A stretch of 37,134 nucleotides of DNA from Candidatus Bathyarchaeota archaeon. GTDB lineage: Archaea > Thermoproteota > Bathyarchaeia > Bathyarchaeales > DTEX01. The stretch is from positions 1 through 37,134 of the forward strand of contig JAGGUU010000158.1 in the NCBI GenBank assembly GCA_021158305.1, given 5' to 3'. The position numbers were made by a program, and so were the translations under genes. Below, in pieces: positions 22,187-28,616 of this stretch. A model generated the notes under the pieces. It worked only from the letters and a program-made list of their open reading frames with translations, was not told where the DNA came from and made no database searches. Position 1 is the stretch's first letter; the number at the start of each line of letters is the position of its first letter.

Positions 22187-23476
22187 ACGAAGGCTATCAT
22201 AGTCGACAGGCGGGAGCCTTTCGAAAAGTCCCGGCTTGAGGAGCTGAAGAGTCTAGCTGAGGCGGCTGGATACGAGGTTGTCGGTTTTCTTGAGCAAGTC
22301 ACACATCCACACTCGCGTTACTGTATAGGTAGAGGAAAAGCACATGAACTTGCAGAGATGGCTTCTGAACTAGGGGCTGAAAAGATAATCTTCGGAGAGG
22401 AATTGAAGGTTACTCAAATCTATAACCTCGCAAAGCTAACAGGCCTCGAGATCATCGACAGATTCCAGCTGATCTTAGAGATCTTTCAGAGAAGAGCTTC
22501 GACAAAGGAGGCGAAGCTCCAAATAGAGTTAGCCCGGTGGCGTTATGAACTGGCGCATGCGAGGGAAAAGGTTAGACTTGCAAAGATGGGAGAGCAACCG
22601 GGCTTCATGGGGCTGGGTAAGTATGAGGTTGACGTGTATCGGGAGACGGTGAAAAGACAAGTCTCAAGCATTCAGGAGAAGCTTAAGCGCGTAAGGAAGA
22701 CGAGAGAGCTCCACCGCCGCAGGAGGAGAAAGATAGGTTTCCCCACGGTCTCGCTGGCTGGTTACACAAACTCCGGTAAAAGCACGCTATTCAAAGCTCT
22801 TACGGGCGAAAATGTACCTATAGATCGAAGTTTGTTCACAACGCTTTCAACAACTACGCGCGTCACAAATCTCTTTGGAGAGCCAGTTTTAGTCACGGAT
22901 ACTGTTGGATTCATAGATAGGCTTCCATTAACGCTTGTAGAGGCCTTCCGTTCAACGCTTGAAGAAACAATCTTTGCCGATCTAATCCTTCTAGTGGTTG
23001 ATGTAAGCGAATCATTTGATGATATTGAGAGAAAGATGAAATGTTGCTTGGATACTCTACGGGAGATAGGAGCCTTAGGAGTTCCAATCTTTACAGTTCT
23101 AAATAAAATTGACCTACTTTCAGATGAGGAGCTGGAATCGAAGATCAGAAAATTGAGAAAGCATTCCTCAAATCTTATTCCGATATCTGCTCTTTATAGA
23201 AGGAATCTCGACATGCTTAAGGTTAAAATGGCGAATCTCCTCATAAAACATGTTAAGTCCAGCATCATTATGCCGATAAGCGAGGAGTCCCTCTCGTTTC
23301 TTTCGTGGATATATGATCATGCGAATGTGTTTAAGGTGGCATATGGAAAAAAGCATCTTAAAGTCTCATTCTCAGCTAGACCCGTAATCGCTGAGAAGAT
23401 AAGACATGGAGTAAAGAATCTAGGCGGAGCCTTCAAGTATGAAGCGAGAGATCTATATCCTCAGATTAAATCATAG
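22187..23476 (+). CDS. hflX: HflX-type GTPase, probable ACG start
   Basis: Ribosome-associated GTPase of 429 residues with this start. The N-terminal HflX domain holds AIIVDRREPFEKSRLEEL and HPHSRYCIGRGKAHELAE. A coiled coil follows (QIELARWRYELAHAREKVRL, then REL-HRRRRRK). The G domain has G1 LAGYTNSGKSTLF, G3 VTDTVGFIDRLP and G4 LNKIDLL. The first ATG in frame, at 22358, would cut off 57 residues that are plainly part of the conserved N-terminal domain. Above it no ATG, GTG or TTG occurs in frame down to the MBF1 stop. ACG aligns with the usual Met of TKAIIVD, and AGGAGG lies ten bases ahead. Either ACG is used for initiation or the T of ATG was lost by error. Confidence 0.86.
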   Translation, partial: TKAIIVDRREPFEKSRLEELKSLAEAAGYEVVGFLEQVTHPHSRYCIGRGKAHELAEMASELGAEKIIFGEELKVTQIYNLAKLTGLEIIDRFQLILEIFQRRASTKEAKLQIELARWRYELAHAREKVRLAKMGEQPGFMGLGKYEVDVYRETVKRQVSSIQEKLKRVRKTRELHRRRRRKIGFPTVSLAGYTNSGKSTLFKALTGENVPIDRSLFTTLSTTTRVTNLFGEPVLVTDTVGFIDRLPLTLVEAFRSTLEETIFADLILLVVDVSESFDDIERKMKCCLDTLREIGALGVPIFTVLNKIDLLSDEELESKIRKLRKHSSNLIPISALYRRNLDMLKVKMANLLIKHVKSSIIMPISEESLSFLSWIYDHANVFKVAYGKKHLKVSFSARPVIAEKIRHGVKNLGGAFKYEARDLYPQIKS

Positions 23477-23984
23477 ACCCCAACGAGACAAAAGAGTGAC
23501 AACTCACCTCTTTCTAGCGGCTAGAGCTCTAGGCGCTACTGGAGGCTTCTATTCAGGAGAGAAAGATGAGAAGGTCGAGAGGAGCATAGAGAAGGTACGT
23601 AGATCGTGGGGCGGAGGCTTCAGAATCTCCTACGTTTCAAGCTGGGAAAAAAAGATGTATGAATGGAAGAAGGAAGGCGGAGAAATAGTCCACCTTACAA
23701 TGTACGGCCTCCCAATCGCAGAGGTGATCGGTGAGATTAGAAGCTCCGCGAAGAATCTCCTCATAGTTGTTGGAGGAGCTAAAGTTCCAAGAAAAGTCTA
23801 CGAGCTCGCGGATTGGAACATCGCCGTGACATCCCAGCCTCATTCGGAAATAAGCGCTCTAGCGCTTTTCCTCCATGAATTATTCGAGGGAAAGGAGCTC
23901 TCAATAAAATTTGAGGACGCGAAGATCGTGATCGTTCCGCAGAAGAGAGGAAAGAAGGTCTTGAAGATAAATTCTCAAGGATGA
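23439..23984 (+). CDS. trm56: tRNA (cytidine-56-2'-O)-methyltransferase Trm56
   Basis: SPOUT-fold enzyme that methylates the ribose of C56 in the T loop of archaeal tRNAs. Family motifs are ILRLNHRPQRDKRVTTHLFL at the N-terminus, ARALGATGGFYSGEKDE, and GGGFRISYVSSW. Downstream come VHLTMYGLPI near 87, NLLIVVGGAKVPRKVYELAD near 105 and VTSQPHSEISALALFL, which form the SAM-binding trefoil knot. 181 residues fits. The start overlaps the HflX end by 38 nt and gives the expected N-terminus. Its substrate base in the local tRNA-Tyr is C10651, which lies between introns 3 and 4 of that gene. The stop overlaps an ATG as ATGA. Confidence 0.92.
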   Translation: MKREIYILRLNHRPQRDKRVTTHLFLAARALGATGGFYSGEKDEKVERSIEKVRRSWGGGFRISYVSSWEKKMYEWKKEGGEIVHLTMYGLPIAEVIGEIRSSAKNLLIVVGGAKVPRKVYELADWNIAVTSQPHSEISALALFLHELFEGKELSIKFEDAKIVIVPQKRGKKVLKINSQG

Positions 23985-24049
23985 GGATATACGAACAATT
24001 TAAGTTGCTAGACTCCCATAATATTATTGTTGGAAAAGCAGGTGATTCA

Positions 24050-24556
24050 ATGGACATACCGAACCGCTCAGTTCTCTTTAAGGTCGCCGAAGTACTCGGC
24101 GGAGAAGAAGCCGTCAAGATAGTTGAGATGCTCGAGAAGGTTGATGAAACCGCAGATGAGGAGATAGTAGCGAAGACGGGCATACCGCTAAATACTGTTC
24201 GCAAAATCCTCTATAGACTATATGACCATTCCCTAGTGGGCCTTAGAAGAACAAGAGATGAAAAAACTGGATGGTTCATCTTTCACTGGAGGCTTCAACC
24301 AGATCAGATTGAAGGCTTCCTTATAAACCAGAAGAAGAAGATCCTTGAAAAGCTTGAGGAGAGACTTAGATATGAGAAATCCCACGAGTTTTATCATTGC
24401 GGGGTTCCAGGACATAGACGCATCCCCTTTGAGGAAGCAGCAGAATATGTCTTCAGGTGTCCAGAATGCAACAGACCCCTAATGCACTTCGATAATAGCA
24501 AGATAATCAAGTTTCTATCGAAGAAGATTGAGCAGTTAAGGGCTGAGATTCGGTGA
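24050..24556 (+). CDS. tfe: Transcription factor E, alpha subunit (TFE)
   Basis: Archaeal TFIIE-alpha homologue that helps RNA polymerase open promoters. Winged helix at about 1-85 (LFKVAEVLGGEEAVKIVEML, then TADEEIVAKTGIPLNTVRKI), then a coiled linker and a zinc-ribbon region, then a C-terminal helix. The ribbon is unusual: the second pair is FRCPECNRPL (CxxC) but the first reads YHCGVPGHRR, so only one Cys plus a possible His replaces the usual CxxC. I choose this ATG because AGGTGA sits four bases ahead and the protein then begins like other TFEs. An upstream in-frame ATG at 23981 overlaps the Trm56 stop and would add 23 unusual residues. Confidence 0.88.
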   Translation: MDIPNRSVLFKVAEVLGGEEAVKIVEMLEKVDETADEEIVAKTGIPLNTVRKILYRLYDHSLVGLRRTRDEKTGWFIFHWRLQPDQIEGFLINQKKKILEKLEERLRYEKSHEFYHCGVPGHRRIPFEEAAEYVFRCPECNRPLMHFDNSKIIKFLSKKIEQLRAEIR

Positions 24557-25116
24557 ACGAAAAACTTCCATCAGCCGAGGAAGCAATAAGAATTTTGAAA
24601 CAAAGCGGATGCTCGCCAGAGGTTATAAAGCATTGCATAGCAGTCTCGAATCTGGCAGTAAGAATAGCACGAATATGTCAGAGAAACGGCGTGAAGATCA
24701 ACCTTGATCTCGTCCGAGTCGGCGCCCTACTACACGATGTGGGAAGATCAAAGACGCATAGCGTTCACCATCCGATCGTAGGCGCCGAGATCGCTAGATC
24801 CTTAAACCTTCCCGAACCAGTTATAAGAATAATAGAGAGGCATCTTGGAGGAGGCTTAACAGCCAAGGAAGCTGCAGAATTGGGATGGCCTGCTGAAAAC
24901 TATCTGCCGGAGACTATAGAGGAGAAGATCGTAACATATGCTGACAAACTTATAGAAGGAGAAAGAGTTGTTTCCATAGAGAAGACGATAAGAGAACTCA
25001 GTAAGAAGCTCGGCGCAGACCATCCGGCCATAAAGAGAATAATGAACCTACATAGGGAAATAACGGAGATCTGCGGGGTCACCATGGAATCGCTTGTGAG
25101 GAAGACTTACATCTGA
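24553..25116 (+). CDS. HD-domain metal-dependent phosphohydrolase (TIGR00295-like)
   Basis: 187-residue HD-superfamily protein. Metal ligands are visible as H27 in EVIKHCIAVSNLA, the HD pair in VGALLHDVGRSKTHSVHHPI near 60, a further His in RIIERHLGGG, and the Asp in VTYADKLIEGER. This matches the archaeal TIGR00295 group. The natural substrate is not known; nucleotide phosphohydrolase activity is the family-level expectation. GTG start overlaps the TFE stop (GTGA), so it is the last gene of the MBF1-HflX-Trm56-TFE operon. It converges on the metallo-hydrolase gene. Confidence 0.85.
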   Translation: MNEKLPSAEEAIRILKQSGCSPEVIKHCIAVSNLAVRIARICQRNGVKINLDLVRVGALLHDVGRSKTHSVHHPIVGAEIARSLNLPEPVIRIIERHLGGGLTAKEAAELGWPAENYLPETIEEKIVTYADKLIEGERVVSIEKTIRELSKKLGADHPAIKRIMNLHREITEICGVTMESLVRKTYI

Positions 25117-25141
25117 ATGGAGCTGCTTAATATCTTGTTCT

Positions 25142-25786
25142 TCACTTCATCTCGTATTCTTCGCCTGGATTTAGGAGTATAACTTTTATGTCGGAGGATT
25201 CCTCAACCTTCCTTCTGAAAACTTCAGGATCACTATCCCATCGGTGCATGGGAATAACTGCTTCGGGCTTTATGGCTAAAGCAGCCTCAGCCGCCTCTGG
25301 GTTATCCATAGTGTACGTTCCCCCGCTTGGAAGCAACGCCAAAGAGATATTCTTTAGATCCTTCATCTCTGGAATGAAATCTGTATCTCCAGCGTGATAG
25401 ATCCTCTTGCCTCCCACCGTTATGATATAGCCATTTCCAAACCCTTTAGGGTGAAACGGGTTTCCAGGAGATCTAAAACGCTTGTAGTTGTATGCGTGAA
25501 CAGCCTCAACGATTACGCCGTTCACTTCGATCTTTTCTCCCGGCTTAATCGCCTTAACGTTGCCGCTGAGCCTTGAAACGCATTCCGGTGGACAGATGAT
25601 TACTGTATTCTCCTTCATTACCTTCTCAATCTTAGAAGCGTCACAATGATCGAAATGCGAGTGTGTAACAAGCACGAGGTCTGCTTTTTCTGCATACTCT
25701 CCTTCATATGGATCTATGTAAATGTTTTTACCATCGGCCTTTATTTGGAAACTTGCATGTCCAAGCCACTTCACAATTACGCTCAT
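25142..25786 (-). CDS. UPF0173-type metallo-beta-lactamase-fold hydrolase
   Basis: 214-residue metallo-beta-lactamase fold. Starts VKWLGHASFQIKADGKNIYI, typical of UPF0173. Zinc-binding motif is VLVTHSHFDHCDA near 40, then YHAGDTDFIPEM near 130 (third ligand group) and IPMHRWDSD near 178. The last motif is characteristic of UPF0173 and of related N-acyl-hydrolases. Substrate not known. ATG with GGAGGTGG four bases ahead, a good SD site. It reads toward the HD gene, leaving 25 nt between the two stops. The LysE exporter upstream on the same strand is 84 nt away. Confidence 0.87.
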   Translation of the reverse strand: MSVIVKWLGHASFQIKADGKNIYIDPYEGEYAEKADLVLVTHSHFDHCDASKIEKVMKENTVIICPPECVSRLSGNVKAIKPGEKIEVNGVIVEAVHAYNYKRFRSPGNPFHPKGFGNGYIITVGGKRIYHAGDTDFIPEMKDLKNISLALLPSGGTYTMDNPEAAEAALAIKPEAVIPMHRWDSDPEVFRRKVEESSDIKVILLNPGEEYEMK

Positions 25787-25870
25787 AAGACCACCTCCAA
25801 CTATTCTATTCCCTCTCTCGGCTTATCTATTTTCCGCAAAAGGAACAGAAGAGATATGCGTGAAAATGCT

Positions 25871-26533
25871 TTAGAACGGCAGAAAATCAAGGTTAAGGAA
25901 GATCTCCAGAGAGATATTCATGGCGAACAGAATCAGCACTGCGCCCAGAACTATAAGGAGAACCCCATATCCTTTAGATTTCAGTATCTTCACGCTGCCT
26001 TCCCCAGCTAATCCCATTAGTGTCAGCCAGAAATAATCCATCCACACATGAGCAGCATACATTAAAAGCAGAAATGAGAAGCCCATACTAGCTGAAGCTC
26101 TTATCAACGGAAGCCCCACGGACAGCCACCACAATAGAAAATAAGGGTTAAGTCCGGTCAAGGCTACGCCTACGAGTATAGGATTGAACATATACTTTGC
26201 ACTTTCTTCGATGTGGATGCTTCCAGATCTTATAATGCTGACTCCTTCCTTTATGGTCATGTATGAAAAGAAGAGGATGAAGAAGGATATCGCGAACGCC
26301 AGAACGCAGCTTACAGTGGCATTCTTCAAGAGAAATTCTATAGTAGAATAGAGCGAAGCTATAATTATGATATATGGAAACTCGAAAAGCATGTGACCGA
26401 ATGCTATTAGAAAGCCGCCCTTAGCACATCTCTTAGCGCCCACAGCTATAGCTGATGTTGTCAACGGCCCTGGAGAAAGAACTCCGGAGACTGATATCGC
26501 AATCGTTGAGGCAACTAAGCTCAGTGTGTTCAT
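25871..26533 (-). CDS. LysE-family exporter
   Basis: Inner-membrane exporter of the LysE/RhtB superfamily, 220 residues with six likely membrane helices. The N-terminal family motif SVSGVLSPGPLTTSAIAVGA carries the conserved SPGP, followed by GGFLIAFGHMLFE. NPYFLLWWLSVGLP near 130 is the second conserved loop. The exported amino acid cannot be told from sequence. The ATG lies close after ATATATTGTTG-type AT-rich DNA and no SD is evident, so a leaderless message is possible. No regulator is adjacent. Confidence 0.88.
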   Translation of the reverse strand: MNTLSLVASTIAISVSGVLSPGPLTTSAIAVGAKRCAKGGFLIAFGHMLFEFPYIIIIASLYSTIEFLLKNATVSCVLAFAISFFILFFSYMTIKEGVSIIRSGSIHIEESAKYMFNPILVGVALTGLNPYFLLWWLSVGLPLIRASASMGFSFLLLMYAAHVWMDYFWLTLMGLAGEGSVKILKSKGYGVLLIVLGAVLILFAMNISLEIFLNLDFLPF

Positions 26534-26657
26534 GACATGAATATATTGTTGCTCAAATTTTAAATCTTCTCCGAGAAAGAACCTTTAAGGTTTATTATAG
26601 ACGGCGAAGATTTTGCAAGAACCTTAATGCTGAAGTGTTCTTCTTGCTTAAAAATAA

Positions 26658-26843
26658 TCAGGGACCTGTGAAGCCACAGTTTGGACATTTATATTGACGG
26701 CCGAACTGTCTACACTTCTCACAACGCCATATAATTATCTGTCCGCAGTTTGGGCATGGAAATTTAGTCGCGTTGGTACCCGGCGGGATTATTCTATTAC
26801 ATGATGTGCATATGGGCATTCTCACCTTCTTAGACTCACCCAA
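26658..26843 (-). CDS. Small double zinc-ribbon protein (HVO_2753/DUF1610-like)
   Basis: 61 residues with four CxxC pairs: CTSC, CPNC, CEKC and CPNC, in the order PICTSCNRIIPPG, KFPCPNCG, WRCEKCRQFG, YKCPNCGFTGP. This is the archaeal family of small RNA-binding-like zinc-finger proteins commonly encoded beside aEF-1 beta; here aEF-1 beta lies about 1.4 kb away on the other side of a reductase gene. TTG start seven bases after AGGTGA. A minus-strand TATA box TATATATA at 26885-26892 gives it its own promoter overlapping the end of the reductase gene. Two four-Cys zinc sites are expected. Confidence 0.88.
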   Translation of the reverse strand: MGESKKVRMPICTSCNRIIPPGTNATKFPCPNCGQIIIWRCEKCRQFGRQYKCPNCGFTGP

Positions 26844-26893
26844 TTTATGCTCACCTAGGCATTCTCCTATGATAATAAGCGGGGTATATATAC

Positions 26894-28099
26894 TTATCCT
26901 AGTCCTATTTCATGAAGTAAGTGTTGCAACTTTAAAAGTGGAAGAAGAATCCTTAAGATTCTCCTCCTTCTAACAAGTTCCAAAATGACATTGCTTTGGA
27001 AATCCATGTCTCCCTCACGAGATATTACCTCTTGAAGCCCTTCCTTAATAATTAATTCGAAGCCCTTATCGATCATGCGGTCAGATAACGCATTGAGGAT
27101 CCGCCTAGCCAGAATCATATACTTGAACTCCCTACCAAGACTCTTTCTCCAAGATTCTTCATATAGTCTTAAAAAATCCTCGTCAAACCTTCCAAGATTT
27201 ACGGCTTCAGCTGCAACTTTGCCAGCGATTGCTCCGCAGAGCCCGCCTAAAATAACGCCGCCTCCGGTTGTAGGCTTAACTTGCCCTGCAGCGTCGCCAA
27301 CAATAAGTAAACGGTTGCTGAAAGTCTTTTCGATCGGTCCTGAAGTGATTATTGTCCCCGAGCGGGACGTAAGGATCTCATACTCTTCTCCCTTAAAGCG
27401 TCTCTCTATGAATCTTTGTAGAAGCTCCTTTGGATTAGCTTTCCTACAACCTAATCCAACCCTCGCCGAGTTGCTACTTAAGGGAATAACCCATGCAAAG
27501 AAACCAGGCGCAACCCTACTTCCAACGTGTACCTCAACATAGTTCGGATCCACATCTACTCCGTAGAGGTCTAGCTGGAAGCCTGGAAGAAAATGAGAGG
27601 GATTTGTAGATTTCAAACCAGCCGCTTTCACAATTCTTGATGATGCGCCTTCAGCATCGATAACTATGGACGCCTTAAAGACCCTCTTCTTAGATCTAGC
27701 AGCAACACATCCATTTTCTAATTGTATTTCTTGAACCCTGCTATTCAGCCTTATCTCCGCCCCTATCCTAGTAGCCTGAGACGCAAGGTACTTGTCAAAA
27801 GATGAACGATCAACGACGCATGCAACTGGACTTTGCTTTTCAACCTTGAAAGATAATCCAGAAGGAGAATGGAAAAATGCACCTCGAACCTTATTCTGCA
27901 CATAAGATCCATCCGCAGATATATTCAGCCTCTTCAGTCCTCTTAGGCTTAGCAATCCAGCACAGTGACATGGAACTCCTATCTCGGAGTCTTCCTCAAC
28001 AACTAAGACATCTACTCCTCTTCTGGCAGCTTCTCTCGCCGCGATGAGCCCCGACGGACCCGCTCCGATGATAAGTATCTGCCTCTCTTCAAAGGACAA
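26894..28099 (-). CDS. Geranylgeranyl reductase family flavoprotein, second copy
   Basis: FAD-dependent reductase of the geranylgeranyl-reductase family, about 401 residues. ILIIGAGPSGLIAAREAARR is the FAD-binding start, VPCHCAGLLS near 50 replaces the KVCGDA type of the other copy, and LLIVGDAAGQVKPTTGGGVILGG near 280 is the second FAD motif. The PCHCAGLLS/TGGGV pattern is the methanogen-type group that includes archaetidylserine-linked and menaquinone-type reductases. I choose TTG 28099, eight bases after AAGGGG; a longer frame from TTG 28126 lacks an SD. It diverges from aEF-1 beta across a symmetrical pair of TATA boxes. Substrate not determinable. Confidence 0.84.
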   Translation of the reverse strand: MSFEERQILIIGAGPSGLIAAREAARRGVDVLVVEEDSEIGVPCHCAGLLSLRGLKRLNISADGSYVQNKVRGAFFHSPSGLSFKVEKQSPVACVVDRSSFDKYLASQATRIGAEIRLNSRVQEIQLENGCVAARSKKRVFKASIVIDAEGASSRIVKAAGLKSTNPSHFLPGFQLDLYGVDVDPNYVEVHVGSRVAPGFFAWVIPLSSNSARVGLGCRKANPKELLQRFIERRFKGEEYEILTSRSGTIITSGPIEKTFSNRLLIVGDAAGQVKPTTGGGVILGGLCGAIAGKVAAEAVNLGRFDEDFLRLYEESWRKSLGREFKYMILARRILNALSDRMIDKGFELIIKEGLQEVISREGDMDFQSNVILELVRRRRILRILLPLLKLQHLLHEIGLG

Positions 28100-28189
28100 T
28101 AAACTTTCCCCTTCTTCTCGCAACAATATTCTCTAGATGTGCCCTAAACTTAAGTTTGACGAGAATCATCTATAGACGATGAGAGTGGA

Positions 28190-28232
28190 AAGTATTTAAG
28201 GTTAGACTCGGAGACGTAGTCTTTAAATACTT
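28190..28232. promoter_or_regulatory. Mirror-image divergent promoters (reductase / aEF-1 beta)
   Basis: AAGTATTTAAG at 28190-28200 and CTTTAAATACTT at 28221-28232 form a nearly perfect inverted repeat with 20 bp between. Each half is a TATA box on one strand. The plus-strand copy lies about 46 bp before the aEF-1 beta ATG, and the minus-strand copy about 95 bp before the reductase start. This is a bidirectional promoter, and possibly a single-factor target. Confidence 0.6.
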
Positions 28233-28271
28233 GTAGTTCTTTTTTACTGCGATTTCCGAGGAGGAGAAAAA

Positions 28272-28541
28272 ATGGCTAAGGTTCTAGTATCATTGAAGAT
28301 TTTTCCTTCCGACGTAACGGTCGATCTGGAAGATTTAAAAAAGAAGATTGAAGATTGTCTCCCGGACTTCGCATCTGTACACAAATTTGAGGAAGAGCCT
28401 GTAGCATTTGGACTTGTAGCAGTAATAGCTCATCTATTACTTCCCGAAGACAAGGCAGGCGGGCTCGATGAAGTTGAAGAAGCACTTAAAAAAGTAGATG
28501 AGATAGGCAACCTTCAGACATTGACCGTCCGAAGAGTATAA
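28272..28541 (+). CDS. ef1b: Elongation factor 1-beta (aEF-1 beta)
   Basis: Guanine-nucleotide exchange factor for aEF-1 alpha, 89 residues, the usual archaeal size. VLVSLKIFPSDVTVDLEDLK at the start and EEPVAFGLVAVIAHLLLPED in the middle are the family hallmarks, and VEEALKKVDEIGNLQTLTVRRV ends the ferredoxin-like fold. ATG after GAGGAG with six bases spacing. TATA box is in the divergent promoter upstream. Cdc48 follows after 75 nt with its own TATA box. Confidence 0.96.
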   Translation: MAKVLVSLKIFPSDVTVDLEDLKKKIEDCLPDFASVHKFEEEPVAFGLVAVIAHLLLPEDKAGGLDEVEEALKKVDEIGNLQTLTVRRV

Positions 28542-28552
28542 TTGTTCACTAC

Positions 28553-28564
28553 GTTTATATATTC
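28553..28564 (+). promoter_or_regulatory. TATA box of cdc48
   Basis: GTTTATATATTC lies about 58 bp before the ATG, giving a leader of roughly 30 nt that contains the SD GGTGA. Confidence 0.55.
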
Positions 28565-28616
28565 TCCCCTAATTCTTTTTGGTATAGAAGCCATCCTGTT
28601 AATGACGGTGAGCTGA

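Noticed and set aside
25646..26011. Plus-strand reading frame between the UPF0173 and LysE genes
   Set aside because: It overlaps the coding strands of two well-supported minus-strand genes and has no family resemblance.
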